Origin: Flavobacteriaceae bacterium CG2_30_31_66
GTDB taxonomy: Bacteria > Bacteroidota > Bacteroidia > Flavobacteriales > Flavobacteriaceae
Assembly: GCA_001873065.1 (NCBI GenBank)
Contig: MNYM01000003.1
Span: 1-64,000, forward strand
Direction: 5' to 3'
Length of the DNA: 64,000 bases
Positions 49,901 through 59,843 of the stretch are shown here, piece by piece. The notes beneath the pieces were generated by a model, which did no database searches, was not told where the DNA came from, and saw only the letters and a list, made by a program, of their open reading frames with translations. Each line of letters opens with the position of its first letter. Position 1 is the stretch's first letter. The translations under genes and the position numbers were made by a program.

Positions 49901-52507
49901 GCCGCTAAAATGTTGGTGTTTTCCGCAGACAAAGAAAAATATTTAGTTGGGGAAACTGCAAAAATAACCTTTCCTTCAGGTTCAAAAGGAAACGTACTTA
50001 TTAGCATTGAAAATGGTACAAAAATTATCCAAACAAAATGGGTTGCTGTCCAAAAAGGAATGACAACTGTCGAAATTCCTATCACAAAACAAATGACACC
50101 TAACATTTATGCTACAATTTCCTTATTGCAACCTCATCAAATTTCTGAAAACGATTTGCCTATCAGACTTTTTGGAACAATTCCTTTGTTAGTGGAAGAT
50201 GCCTCAACTAAATTAGAGCCTCAAATTTCTATGCCAAATGAATTGCAACCTGAAAAAGAATTCACAGTTTCAATTTCTGAAAAAAACAACAAATCAATGA
50301 CCTATTCTATTGCTGTTGTAGAGGAGGGTTTGCTTGATTTAACAAGATTTAAAACCCCAAATGCTTTTGAAACCTTCTATGCAAGAGAAGCTTTAGGTAT
50401 CAAAACGTGGGATATTTTTGATGATGTGATTGGTGCATATTCAGGAAGCATTGACCAAGTTTTTGCCATTGGTGGTGATGGAAATCTTGAAAAAGGAAAA
50501 AATCCGAAAGTGAATAGATTTCAACCTGTAGTAAACTATTTAGGGCCTTTTTATCTTGAAAAAGGTGCAAAAAAATCACATAAAATTAGGTTGCCAAATT
50601 ATATAGGCTCTTTAAGAACAATGGTGGTTGCTGGAAACATATCTGATGAAGCTTTTGGAAGTGCAGAAAAAACTATTCCTGTAAAAAAACCATTGATGAT
50701 TTTGGCAACATTGCCTAGAAAATTATCCCCAAAAGAAAAAGTGCGATTGCCTATCAGCATTTTTACTATGGATGAAAAAATAAAATCGGTTTCTATAAAA
50801 GTGAAAACTAGCAAAGGAATAAAAGTCAATGGAAATAGTTCACAAATCATCACTTTTACAAAACCTGATGAAAAAATGTGCTATTTTGATTTGGATATTA
50901 AAGATGTTATTGGTTCGCAAACGGTTGAAATTATTGGCACTGGAAATGGCGAAACTTCCACTTACAAAGTCACTTTGGATGTGTTAAATCCGAATCCAAT
51001 TGCCTCTAAAATTAAAGAAGTTACTTTTCAAGGAAACACTGCACAAACTATTGATTTTGAAACATTTGGAGTGGAAGGCTCCAATGCAGCCATCCTAGAA
51101 TTGTCAACAATTCCGGCTATCAATTTCACATCAAGGTTGGCTTCTTTAGTTCAATATCCTCATGGTTGTGTAGAGCAAACCATATCAAGTGTTTTTCCAC
51201 AATTGTACATGAATTCCATTTTTGATATTTCATCAACACAAAAACAAGAGATTCAAGAAAATATTACCAAAGGAATTCAACGAATTGGCAATTTTCAAAA
51301 AGCAAATGGTGGTTTGAGTTATTGGTTAGGAGAAAACGAATTGAGTGACTGGGGAACTTCTTATGCAGGACATTTTATGCTGGAAGCAGAGAAAAAAGGG
51401 TTCGTTTTGCCACTCACTTTTAAGAGTAATTTCATAGCCTATCAAAAACAAATTTCAAGAAATTGGAAACCAAGTTTCAACACCTATGTGGATGATTTGG
51501 AACAAGCTTACAGATTATACACCTTGGCAATGGCAGGAAGTCCTGATTTATCTGCGATGAATAGATTGCGCGAATTTCCAAAACTTTCCAATGAGGCAAA
51601 ATGGCGTTTGGCAGCAGCTTACGTTTTGGCTGGACAAAAAGAAGCGAGCAATGCTATTCTGAAAAATACAAAGTTAGATTTTTCTGAAAGTGAAAATGCT
51701 AACTATGGTTCGTCCATCAGAAATATGGCAATGGCTTTAGAAACTATGCTGTTAACTAATGATAAAAAAACCAAAGAATTGGCAACTTCTATTGCCAAAG
51801 AATTGTCAAGCAATCAATGGATGAGTACGCAAACTACTGCTTTCAGTTTACTGGCAATTGGAAAAATGATCGAAAAAAATGGTGGAAAATCCATGAATGT
51901 CAGTATTTCAATTGGAAACAAATCTGAAAAAATTGCAACAAAATCACCTTTAATTCAAAGAAATATTGTTGTTAAAAATGGCAAAAATTCTATCAAAATT
52001 AAAAACCAAGAAAACAACATCATCTATGGACGAGTTGTTATTTTTGGCAAACCTTCTATTGGAAATGAAATTTCAGAAAGCAGAGGTTTGAGTGTTTCTG
52101 TCCAATACAGCGATTTGAAAGGAAAACCAATCTCAATAAACTCATTAAAACAAGGACAAGATTTTGTGGCGACAATTACGTTGAGCAATCCAAAAAATAA
52201 AACTGTAAATGACATTGCAATCACTCAGGTTTTTCCTTCAGGATGGGAAATTGTCAACACACGTTTTACTGACTTTGGAACTTCCGTTAAAAGTGAAGCA
52301 CGTTATACAGACATCAAAGATGATCGCGTTCATTTTTATGTTGATTTGAAAAAACAAGCTGCCAAGCCAGTGACTAAAACCTTTACTGTTTTGTTAAATG
52401 CTGCATACTTAGGCAATTATTATTTACCTGGAATACAAGTTGAGGCCATGTATGACAATGATTATTTTGTAAAAACCAAAGGAAGTTGGGTAAAAGTAGT
52501 ACAATAA
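46976..52507 (+). CDS. Bacterial alpha-2-macroglobulin family lipoprotein
   Basis: IISC lipobox; YGERGVWRPGDEMYLTFLL; thioester motif YPHGCVEQTISSVFPQLY. Confidence 0.95.
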   Translation: MKTKHLITIFIAIFTIISCTKKNAEPNNIYKFKEYINYTTSGIVSVTEKISVNLAKEVENWEPNKEISSEIIVIRPFVNGKIKILNTHVFEFIPDENLSSNTEYSVTVKLGELYKNTSKEFETYTFQFKTIAPSFNIKIGNIQSYSKEYQYIEGMIQSADIIDLAQAKKLITASQKGNSKNIVWNEAFDKERFFEFKIDSVQRFENESVVNVSWDGKPINASSKGENDIIIPEKNNFTVLSINPVDTNEQYISLNFSDALKKQQNFDGLITIENEKNPRFIVNGNELKVFSEVKFSGNIKVSAFQGIRNTEDSSLKNSFSETITFDQQKPEIRAISNGVILPNSSNLKFNFEVINVKAVDVKIIKIFENNVLQFLQESYLNGNDEYELKRVGRRVAKETITLIADEKNYTQNWRAYSIDIAKMVATEPGAIYRIEISFNQQQVLYNCSETKNSNDFETSSNHEEISDEDQKEEEYWDNLLYSYQDYDYNWNERNNPCNKAYYKTGERFIAQNLLASNLGITVKKGTNDEYFFAITNILTSKPEGNAKVRLFNYQQQEIASKNTDLEGFVTVSSPKNAAFAVVSKGKNKGYIRLDDGKTLSLSNFDVSGTQTQKGLKGFIYGERGVWRPGDEMYLTFLLNDAENPLPKNHPIKLEIMDPEGKLMFKKVTSENLNNFYKFTVKTSPEAKTGNYTAQVSVGGARFYKNLNVETVKPNRLKIKVDFKDEILSNQKPIRGVLDVKWLQGTPAKNLKTTISAKISATNFSFKNYNNYFFSDPSRSFSTEELTFFEGKTDENGIAKIENSLKIGENVPGMLQVQFLVKAFENGGDFSIDAFTKNYAPYTSFVGLKLPTLEENGALSTDKNQPFSIISVDENGKPIQNDEVEVAIYQIAWRWWWSSSDDYLSKYTSSSYHKPYKFFNVKTNSKGEASFSLNISETERGRFLVRVVDKKSGHATGKVVYFYKNWWENATSGDKEAAKMLVFSADKEKYLVGETAKITFPSGSKGNVLISIENGTKIIQTKWVAVQKGMTTVEIPITKQMTPNIYATISLLQPHQISENDLPIRLFGTIPLLVEDASTKLEPQISMPNELQPEKEFTVSISEKNNKSMTYSIAVVEEGLLDLTRFKTPNAFETFYAREALGIKTWDIFDDVIGAYSGSIDQVFAIGGDGNLEKGKNPKVNRFQPVVNYLGPFYLEKGAKKSHKIRLPNYIGSLRTMVVAGNISDEAFGSAEKTIPVKKPLMILATLPRKLSPKEKVRLPISIFTMDEKIKSVSIKVKTSKGIKVNGNSSQIITFTKPDEKMCYFDLDIKDVIGSQTVEIIGTGNGETSTYKVTLDVLNPNPIASKIKEVTFQGNTAQTIDFETFGVEGSNAAILELSTIPAINFTSRLASLVQYPHGCVEQTISSVFPQLYMNSIFDISSTQKQEIQENITKGIQRIGNFQKANGGLSYWLGENELSDWGTSYAGHFMLEAEKKGFVLPLTFKSNFIAYQKQISRNWKPSFNTYVDDLEQAYRLYTLAMAGSPDLSAMNRLREFPKLSNEAKWRLAAAYVLAGQKEASNAILKNTKLDFSESENANYGSSIRNMAMALETMLLTNDKKTKELATSIAKELSSNQWMSTQTTAFSLLAIGKMIEKNGGKSMNVSISIGNKSEKIATKSPLIQRNIVVKNGKNSIKIKNQENNIIYGRVVIFGKPSIGNEISESRGLSVSVQYSDLKGKPISINSLKQGQDFVATITLSNPKNKTVNDIAITQVFPSGWEIVNTRFTDFGTSVKSEARYTDIKDDRVHFYVDLKKQAAKPVTKTFTVLLNAAYLGNYYLPGIQVEAMYDNDYFVKTKGSWVKVVQ

Positions 52508-54840
52508 CAAGGGGTTTTAACCCCTTGTTGAAATGGGTATTTATTTCAGTATTTCTATTGTTATATGTATTTTGTTTACCCAAAAAGTTGTTTACAAAAC
52601 CAACATCGACAGTTATTGTAAGCAAAGAAAATGAACTTTTAGGAGCTTTGATTGCTGATGATGGTCAATGGCGTTTTCCGCATGAAAATGAAGTTCCCGA
52701 AAAATTCAAAACGTGTGTTATTCAGTTTGAAGATGCTCACTTTTACAAACATTTTGGATTCAATCCAATTTCGATTTTTAAGTCAATTCAACAAAATTTT
52801 CGATCAAAGAAAATCATAAGAGGTGGCAGCACACTAACGCAACAAGTCATTAGACTCAGTAGAGACCAAAAATCAAGAACCTATTTTGAAAAAATCAAAG
52901 AACTGATTTTAGCAACTCGTTTGGAATTCAGAAATTCGAAAGAAGAAATCCTAGCTTTTTGGTCTTCAAATGCGCCTTTTGGAGGAAATGTTGTAGGATT
53001 GCAAGCAGCTTCTTGGCGTTATTTTAATAGAAATGCCTTTGAACTTTCTTGGGCGGAAGCAGCCACATTAGCAGTGTTGCCTAATGCACCAAACTTAATG
53101 TATCCAGGAAAAAACAAGCACCAATTATTAAAAAAAAGAAATCGACTATTGCTAAAATTACTTCGGGAAAATAAAATTGATTCGCTCACGTATCAACTGG
53201 CTATTTTAGAGGAAATTCCTGAAAAACCATTTCCTTTGCCACAAATTGCAACCCATTTATTGCAAAAAATTCATACGCAAAGAAAAGGTGAATTTGTAAA
53301 AACTACGATTGATAAAAAGCTTCAAATGCAAGCAAATGAAATTATTCAACAGCATTACAATCAGTTGTCAAAAAACGGAATTCACAATGGCGCAATTTTA
53401 ATTTTAGATGTAAAAACAAGAAAAGTTTTGGCATATATTGGAAATACTCCCACAAACCAAGATCATCAAAAAGATGTGGATATTATCGACAAACCCAGAA
53501 GTACAGGAAGCATTTTAAAACCATTTTTGTACGCAGCAATGTTAGACAACGGAGAATTGTTGCCCAATACTTTAGTAGCAGATGTGCCTTCTAATTTTGG
53601 TAGTTATCATCCTGAAAACTTCGACAAAAGTTATGCTGGTGCAGTTTCTGCAAAATTAGCGTTGTCAAAATCGTTAAATGTGCCAACTGTGAGAATGTTA
53701 CAACAATTTGGTCTTGAAAAATTTCATCATTATTTACAAAAATTACGATTAAAAGATATTAAAAAAAGTGCCAATCATTACGGATTAACATTGGCTTTAG
53801 GAGGCGCAGAAAGCAATCTGTGGGATTTGTCAAAAACATTTGCAGCTATGGCTTCTACCATCAATCATTATACTGAAAATTCTAGTAGCTATTTCACAAA
53901 TGAGTTTTGTGAACCTACTTTTTTGGCTGATAAAAACGTGAATTTCGGAACAAAAACTTTTGAAAAAATCATTTTTGATGCAGCTTCCATTTATTTAACT
54001 TTTGAAAGTTTGAAAGAAGTAAACAGACCAAATGCCGAGGAAAATTGGGCTTTTTTCGATTCGTCAAAACAAATTGCTTGGAAAACAGGCACCAGTTTTG
54101 GCTTTAGAGATGCTTGGGCAATTGGCGCAACCAAAGATTTTGTAGTAGGAGTTTGGATTGGCAATGCAGATGGCGAAGGCAGGCCTGGTTTAGTAGGCGT
54201 TCAAACTGCTGCGCCAATATTGTTTGATGTTTTCGATAAAATTCCAAATTCGACTTGGTTTGAAAAACCTTTTGATGAAATGACAGAGGTAGAAATTTGC
54301 ACCAAAAGCGGTTTTAGAGCTACAGAAATTTGTGAAGAAAAGCAATTTATGTTTATACAAAATAGTGGCTTAAAAACAGCACCTTGTCCATATCATATCC
54401 TTGTAAATACTGATTTATCTGAGAAATTTCAAGTAAATACTTCGTGCGAATTTTTTACGAATATCAAGCAAAAATCGTGGTTTGTATTGCCCCCTTTGAT
54501 GGCATATTATTATAGAGAAAAAAACCCATTTTACACATCTTTGCCTAATTTTAGGGACGATTGTATTTCAGACGAAAAAAACACGATGAAATTTTTATAT
54601 CCTTCAGAAAAAACGACCATTTTTTTACCCAAAGATTTTGAAGGAAAAACCAATGAACTGATTTTAAAAGTGGCACATTCTAATAAAAATGCTACACTGT
54701 ATTGGTATTTGAATCGTACTTTTCTAGGCACAACCAACGAATTGCATCACATGGCGATTGTGCCAAAAGATGGATTGCATACCATTTCTGTTACAGATAA
54801 TTTTGGTTTGGAAATTCGGCAAACAATTATTATTAAATAA
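52486..54840 (+). CDS. pbpC: Penicillin-binding protein 1C
   Basis: QFEDAHFYKHFGFNPISIFKSIQQNF...RGGSTLTQQVIRLSR; transpeptidase KPRSTGSILKPFLYA; downstream of A2M; 5' end uncertain (in-frame TTG codons, no ATG before the conserved region). Confidence 0.92.
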   Translation: MGKSSTITRGFNPLLKWVFISVFLLLYVFCLPKKLFTKPTSTVIVSKENELLGALIADDGQWRFPHENEVPEKFKTCVIQFEDAHFYKHFGFNPISIFKSIQQNFRSKKIIRGGSTLTQQVIRLSRDQKSRTYFEKIKELILATRLEFRNSKEEILAFWSSNAPFGGNVVGLQAASWRYFNRNAFELSWAEAATLAVLPNAPNLMYPGKNKHQLLKKRNRLLLKLLRENKIDSLTYQLAILEEIPEKPFPLPQIATHLLQKIHTQRKGEFVKTTIDKKLQMQANEIIQQHYNQLSKNGIHNGAILILDVKTRKVLAYIGNTPTNQDHQKDVDIIDKPRSTGSILKPFLYAAMLDNGELLPNTLVADVPSNFGSYHPENFDKSYAGAVSAKLALSKSLNVPTVRMLQQFGLEKFHHYLQKLRLKDIKKSANHYGLTLALGGAESNLWDLSKTFAAMASTINHYTENSSSYFTNEFCEPTFLADKNVNFGTKTFEKIIFDAASIYLTFESLKEVNRPNAEENWAFFDSSKQIAWKTGTSFGFRDAWAIGATKDFVVGVWIGNADGEGRPGLVGVQTAAPILFDVFDKIPNSTWFEKPFDEMTEVEICTKSGFRATEICEEKQFMFIQNSGLKTAPCPYHILVNTDLSEKFQVNTSCEFFTNIKQKSWFVLPPLMAYYYREKNPFYTSLPNFRDDCISDEKNTMKFLYPSEKTTIFLPKDFEGKTNELILKVAHSNKNATLYWYLNRTFLGTTNELHHMAIVPKDGLHTISVTDNFGLEIRQTIIIK

Positions 54841-54857
54841 TAAACCTATACTTTAGT

Positions 54858-55088
54858 TTTTAGTACTTCTTTCAAAACGGTTGGCACTTCCTTCAAGGGG
54901 TTTGTTACTTCCTACGAGATGTTTGGCGTTTCCTACGAGCAGTTTGCTACTTCCTACGAGCAGTTTGCTACTTCCTACGAGTAGTTTGCTACTTCCTACG
55001 AGGGGTTTGCTATTTCCTACGAATAGTTTGGCATTTCCTACGAATAGTTTGGCGTTTCCTTCGAAGAGTTTGGCGTTTCCTTCGAAGT
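54858..55088. repeat. Eleven-copy imperfect 21-bp tandem repeat
   Basis: Units such as gtttgctacttcctacgagca x3-4 with graded variants; phase kept from 54858 to 55088. Confidence 0.97.
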
Positions 55089-55266
55089 TTTGAAAATCGT
55101 TTAAGCATTTTCAATTATTAATAATGAATACCCGACAAGGTCTTTGAAATCATGAGGGAAAAGAACAAAATTTGTTTACAAAATCATAAAAAAGTCAAAA
55201 AAGATTTGCAACCATTTTGAAATGATTATTTTTATAACTTATTTCGTAGTAGAGCTTTTTTATAAG

Positions 55267-56109
55267 ATGAAAATATATCCCATAGAAACAGGAAATTTTA
55301 AATTGGATGGAGGCGCCATGTTTGGGGTTGTTCCCAAATCTATTTGGCAAAAAACCAATCCTGCAGACGCTAATAATTTGATAGAAATGAGCATGCGTTG
55401 CTTGTTAATTGAAGATGGGAATCGTTTGATTTTGGTGGATACGGGCATGGGCAAGAAACAATCAGATAAATTTTTTGGGTATTATTATCTTTTTGGCGAC
55501 TTTTCATTAGACAATTCCTTGAAAAAACTGGGATTTCACAAAGACGATATTACTGATGTTTTTCTGACTCATTTGCATTTTGATCATTGTGGTGGCGTCA
55601 TCGAAAAAGATACAAACGGATTGTTCATTCCTGCGTTTAAAAATGCCAAAGTGTGGTCTAATGACAAACATTGGAAATGGGCAACAGAGCCCAATGCACG
55701 AGAAAAAGCCTCTTTTTTAAAAGAAAATATTCAGCCAATCCAAGAAAATGGACAGCTCAATTTTATTCACAGAAATTCGAAAGATCAAATGGGTTTTGAG
55801 GTGTTGTTTGTGGACGGTCACACAGAAAAACAAATGTTGCCAATCATTGAATATCAAGGAAAAACCATTGTTTTTGTGGCAGATTTGCTTCCCACAGTTG
55901 GGCATATTCCTTTACCTTATGTGATGGGTTATGACACAAGGCCTTTGTTGACGATTAAAGAAAAAGCCTCTTTTTTAAAACAAGCTGCTGATCACAATTT
56001 TTACCTTTTTTTAGAGCATGATGCCACCAACGAATTATGTACTGTATATCACACAGAAAAAGGCATCAGACTAAATACAACTCACCAATTTTCAGAAATA
56101 TTTAATTAA
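55267..56109 (+). CDS. MBL-fold metallo-hydrolase
   Basis: TDVFLTHLHFDHCGGVI (HxHxDH); LFVDGHTEKQMLP; start revised to 55267. Confidence 0.93.
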   Translation: MKIYPIETGNFKLDGGAMFGVVPKSIWQKTNPADANNLIEMSMRCLLIEDGNRLILVDTGMGKKQSDKFFGYYYLFGDFSLDNSLKKLGFHKDDITDVFLTHLHFDHCGGVIEKDTNGLFIPAFKNAKVWSNDKHWKWATEPNAREKASFLKENIQPIQENGQLNFIHRNSKDQMGFEVLFVDGHTEKQMLPIIEYQGKTIVFVADLLPTVGHIPLPYVMGYDTRPLLTIKEKASFLKQAADHNFYLFLEHDATNELCTVYHTEKGIRLNTTHQFSEIFN

Positions 56110-56117
56110 TATCTAGT

Positions 56118-57833
56118 ATGAAGTTTATAAAACCATTTTTTTTAAGTGCTTTTTTTGCGCTTTTTTTAGCCAATTGTTCGTCCACTCAAAAAGTGATGAC
56201 ACTGCCAAATTTTGACACGGCAGTTATTATCACTCCCAAAAAACAAGCACTTTCAGATGAAGAAGAGAAATATTGGTCGCACGCAGATTTGCTAAAAGAC
56301 TCTATAGCAGGAATGAGTTTAGAGAAAGCGTATCGGTTTTTAGAGGGCAAAAAACCTATACCTGTGATTGTTGCCATCACAGATTCTGGCGTTGATATTG
56401 AACACGAAGATTTGAAAGAGGTTCTTTGGATCAATAAAAAAGAAATCAAAGGAAACAACATTGATGATGATAAAAATGGCTATGTTGATGATATTCATGG
56501 ATGGAATTTTCTTGGAAATGCATCAGGAAAAATCATCAATGGTGATCAATTAGAAATCACACGATTGGTGAAAAATGGGCGTAAGAAATTTGGTGATAAA
56601 AAAGCAGATGAAATTGCAGAAACTGATAAAGCTGAGTATGAATCATATCAAAAATTAGAGCAAGAATATCGCTTAACCATCAGTCAAAAAGAATTTGAAA
56701 TTCAAGAAATGAATCAAACACAAAACAATTTAGAGCGTGTGAAGGCAGTTTTTGAAGATGTAAAGAGATTTGTAGGAAAACAAACAATAAGAATGACTGA
56801 TTTGGACAGTCTAAAGCCAACAAGTTTGTTGATGGTTTCACAAGTTGATGCCTTAAAAAATATTTTGGAAAAAGGTGCAACTGAAGAAGATTTGCTAGAA
56901 TATCTTCAGCAAATAAAAGATTATAAGAAAGAGTTAGAAAAAGGCATGAAAGGATATGATTTGGACTTGAATGCTCGTGAAAATTTAGGAGATAATTTAT
57001 ACGATATCACTGATAAATTTTATGGAAATAACAATGTTATTGGCAATAAAGATTTAGAAAAACACGGAACTCATGTTGCAGGAATTGTAGCCGCTTCAAG
57101 AAACAATAATAAAGGCGCAAAAGGAGTTGCAAATTCAGCAAAAATAATGACCGTTCGTGTGGTTCCTGATGGAGATGAACATGATAAAGATGTCGCTTTA
57201 GGCATTAGATATGCAGTTGATAATGGCGCAAAAATCATCAATACTAGTTTTGGAAAAAGATATTCTCCTAATAAAGAATGGGTTTTTGATGCCATTGCTT
57301 ATGCAGCAAAGAAGGATGTATTGATTGTAAATGCCGCTGGAAATGATGGAAAAGATATAGACATTCGTGAAACCTATCCAAACGATTCTAAAGATTTAAA
57401 AACCGAGTTTGTTGATAATGTGATTACAGTTGGTGCAAGTAGCTTGCATTATAATGAAGAATTGGTTGCGAGTTTTTCCAATTATGGAAAAATAAATGTA
57501 GATATTTTTGCGCCTGGAGTTGATATCTATTCAACTGTTCCAAAAAACGAGTATGAACCTTTGAGTGGAACATCAATGGCAGCACCGTCAACATCGGGAG
57601 TGGCAGCGTTGATAAGGGCTTATTATCCAAATTTAACAGCGAAAGAAGTAAAATATATTTTGATGAATTCAGGAGTAAAAGTTGATTTTGAGGTTCTCAA
57701 ACCTGGTTCTCAAAAAGAAGAAAATCCTTTAGGAGAATTGGTTCCTTTTGCAGATTTATCATTTTCTGGAAGAATTGTTAATGCGTATAATGCCTTGCAA
57801 TTGGCGGATTATTTATCAAGAAAAAAACAGTAG
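56118..57833 (+). CDS. S8 family serine peptidase (subtilisin-like lipoprotein)
   Basis: AITDSGVDIEHEDL (Asp), KHGTHVAGIVAA (His), LSGTSMAAPSTSGVAAL (Ser); lipobox LANC. Confidence 0.95.
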   Translation: MKFIKPFFLSAFFALFLANCSSTQKVMTLPNFDTAVIITPKKQALSDEEEKYWSHADLLKDSIAGMSLEKAYRFLEGKKPIPVIVAITDSGVDIEHEDLKEVLWINKKEIKGNNIDDDKNGYVDDIHGWNFLGNASGKIINGDQLEITRLVKNGRKKFGDKKADEIAETDKAEYESYQKLEQEYRLTISQKEFEIQEMNQTQNNLERVKAVFEDVKRFVGKQTIRMTDLDSLKPTSLLMVSQVDALKNILEKGATEEDLLEYLQQIKDYKKELEKGMKGYDLDLNARENLGDNLYDITDKFYGNNNVIGNKDLEKHGTHVAGIVAASRNNNKGAKGVANSAKIMTVRVVPDGDEHDKDVALGIRYAVDNGAKIINTSFGKRYSPNKEWVFDAIAYAAKKDVLIVNAAGNDGKDIDIRETYPNDSKDLKTEFVDNVITVGASSLHYNEELVASFSNYGKINVDIFAPGVDIYSTVPKNEYEPLSGTSMAAPSTSGVAALIRAYYPNLTAKEVKYILMNSGVKVDFEVLKPGSQKEENPLGELVPFADLSFSGRIVNAYNALQLADYLSRKKQ

Positions 57834-57913
57834 AAGTTAAAACTCTAAAGACTAAAGTTAAAAAATCTCACTTTCTAATTATCTAGAAATATAATTATCC
57901 AACCTATCAAACC

Positions 57914-59755
57914 ATGAAAAAAACTCTTTTTTTATCACTTTCAATGCTTGTAATGATTGCTTGCGCACAAACAAAAGAAAAAACCTATACCCAAAAAAAC
58001 ACCCAAAATTCTAATTATTGGCAGCAACATGTAGATTATACAATGGATATTGATATGGATGTAACCAACTATCAATATAAAGGAACACAAAAATTGATTT
58101 ATACCAACAATTCTCCGGACGAACTTACTAAAGTTTTTTATCATTTGTATTTCAACGCGTTTCAACCAGGTTCACAAATGGATGTTCGTTCACTGACTAT
58201 CAAAGATCCAGACCCAAGAGTTGGTGATAGAATTAGCAAATTAAAACCAGACGAAATCGGATACATCAAAGTGAATTCTTTAAAACAAAATGGTGTCGCA
58301 ATAAACTACAAAACTGTAGGAACAATTTTAGAAGTTACGTTAAATAAACCTATCAAGTCTGGTGAAACTGTAACTTTTGACATGCTTTTTGACGCACAAG
58401 TTCCTATCCAAATTCGTAGATCAGGAAGAAACAGTTCAGAAAATGTAGTGCTTTCTATAGCTCAATGGTACCCAAAAATGGCAGAATATGATTTTGAAGG
58501 ATGGCACACACCTCCTTATATTGCCAGAGAATTTCATGGAGTTTGGGGAAATTTTGATATAACTATTCATATTGATAAAAATTATACGATTGGTGGAACA
58601 GGTTATTTGCAAAATCCCCAAGAAGTTGGTCATGGTTTTGAAGATAAAACCAAACCTTTAAACCTCCCAAAAGGGAATAAATTAAAATGGCATTTTAAAG
58701 CACCTAATGTTCACGATTTTATGTGGGCAGCTGACCCTGAATACATTCATGATATTCTTACAATGAAAAATGGCATTGATTTACACTTTTTCTATAAAAA
58801 AACATTGGATGAAAAATTCTTAAAAAACTGGAAAGATTTGCAATCAAAAACGGCAGAATTGATGAATTATTATAGTACACACGTTGGTCCATATCCGTAT
58901 AAACAGTATTCTGTAATTCAAGGCGGAGATGGTGGAATGGAATATGCTATGGCTACACTAATCACAGGTCAGCGAAATTTTGGAAGTTTATTCGGTGTCA
59001 CTGCACATGAAATGGCACATACTTGGTTTCAATTTTTGTTAGCAACCAACGAAAGTTTACATCCTTGGATGGATGAAGGTTTTACATCCTATATTTCAAA
59101 CAAATCCGAAAATGACATTTTGAACGAAGGAAAAGCAAATCCACATTCGGGTTCTTATAATGGATATAGAACCATTGTTTCAAGAGGATATGAAGAATCT
59201 TTGACAACACATGCTGACAGATATCAAACCAATTGGGCTTATGGAACGGCAAGTTATTCAAAAGGAAACATTTTTTTATCACAATTAGAATATGTGATTG
59301 GAGCAGAAAACGTTGCAAAAGGAATCAAAAAATATTTTACCGATTTTAGTTTCAAACATCCAACACCCAATGACATTAAGCGTTCTATGGAAAAAGTTTC
59401 AGGCATTCACTTGGATTGGTATTTGAATGAATGGACTCAAACCACACACGCTATTGACTATGGAATTAAAAATATTGTCGGTTCAAAAATCACATTAGAA
59501 AGAATTGGGCAAATGCCGATGCCAATTGATGTTGAGGTTATTTATACTGATGGAAGTAAAGAAATTTTTTACATTCCGTTAGAAATGATGCGTGGAGAAA
59601 AACCAACCACAGCCAAACTTTTAGAAGATTGGGCCTGGGCAAATCCAACGTATATTTTTGATACAGGTAAAACCGTACAATCTGTTTCAATTGACAAAAG
59701 CGGATTGATGGCAGATGTCAATTTAGAGAACAATTCGAGTCAAGCAACAAGATAA
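57914..59755 (+). CDS. M1 family metallopeptidase
   Basis: GVTAHEMAHTWFQFLLATNESLHPWMDEGFTSY (HExxH...E). Confidence 0.95.
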   Translation: MKKTLFLSLSMLVMIACAQTKEKTYTQKNTQNSNYWQQHVDYTMDIDMDVTNYQYKGTQKLIYTNNSPDELTKVFYHLYFNAFQPGSQMDVRSLTIKDPDPRVGDRISKLKPDEIGYIKVNSLKQNGVAINYKTVGTILEVTLNKPIKSGETVTFDMLFDAQVPIQIRRSGRNSSENVVLSIAQWYPKMAEYDFEGWHTPPYIAREFHGVWGNFDITIHIDKNYTIGGTGYLQNPQEVGHGFEDKTKPLNLPKGNKLKWHFKAPNVHDFMWAADPEYIHDILTMKNGIDLHFFYKKTLDEKFLKNWKDLQSKTAELMNYYSTHVGPYPYKQYSVIQGGDGGMEYAMATLITGQRNFGSLFGVTAHEMAHTWFQFLLATNESLHPWMDEGFTSYISNKSENDILNEGKANPHSGSYNGYRTIVSRGYEESLTTHADRYQTNWAYGTASYSKGNIFLSQLEYVIGAENVAKGIKKYFTDFSFKHPTPNDIKRSMEKVSGIHLDWYLNEWTQTTHAIDYGIKNIVGSKITLERIGQMPMPIDVEVIYTDGSKEIFYIPLEMMRGEKPTTAKLLEDWAWANPTYIFDTGKTVQSVSIDKSGLMADVNLENNSSQATR

Positions 59756-59772
59756 TATCATTTTAAGAATAT

Positions 59773-59805
59773 AAAAGGTGGCGTATAAGCTTCACCTTTT
59801 TTTTT
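59773..59805 (+). terminator. Rho-independent terminator after M1 peptidase gene
   Basis: AAAAGGTG-gcgtataagctt-CACCTTTT followed by T-run. Confidence 0.75.
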
Positions 59806-59843
59806 GAGTGGCTTGATAGTATAATTTTTACCAAAAAAAACAA

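Noticed and set aside
54858-55088. CRISPR array
   Set aside because: Repeats are contiguous 21-bp tandem units without spacers, and no cas genes are present
54881-55093. Plus-strand 70-aa ORF as a real protein
   Set aside because: Starts at a non-ATG codon inside the repeat and consists only of the tandem repeat; kept as a repeat, not a CDS
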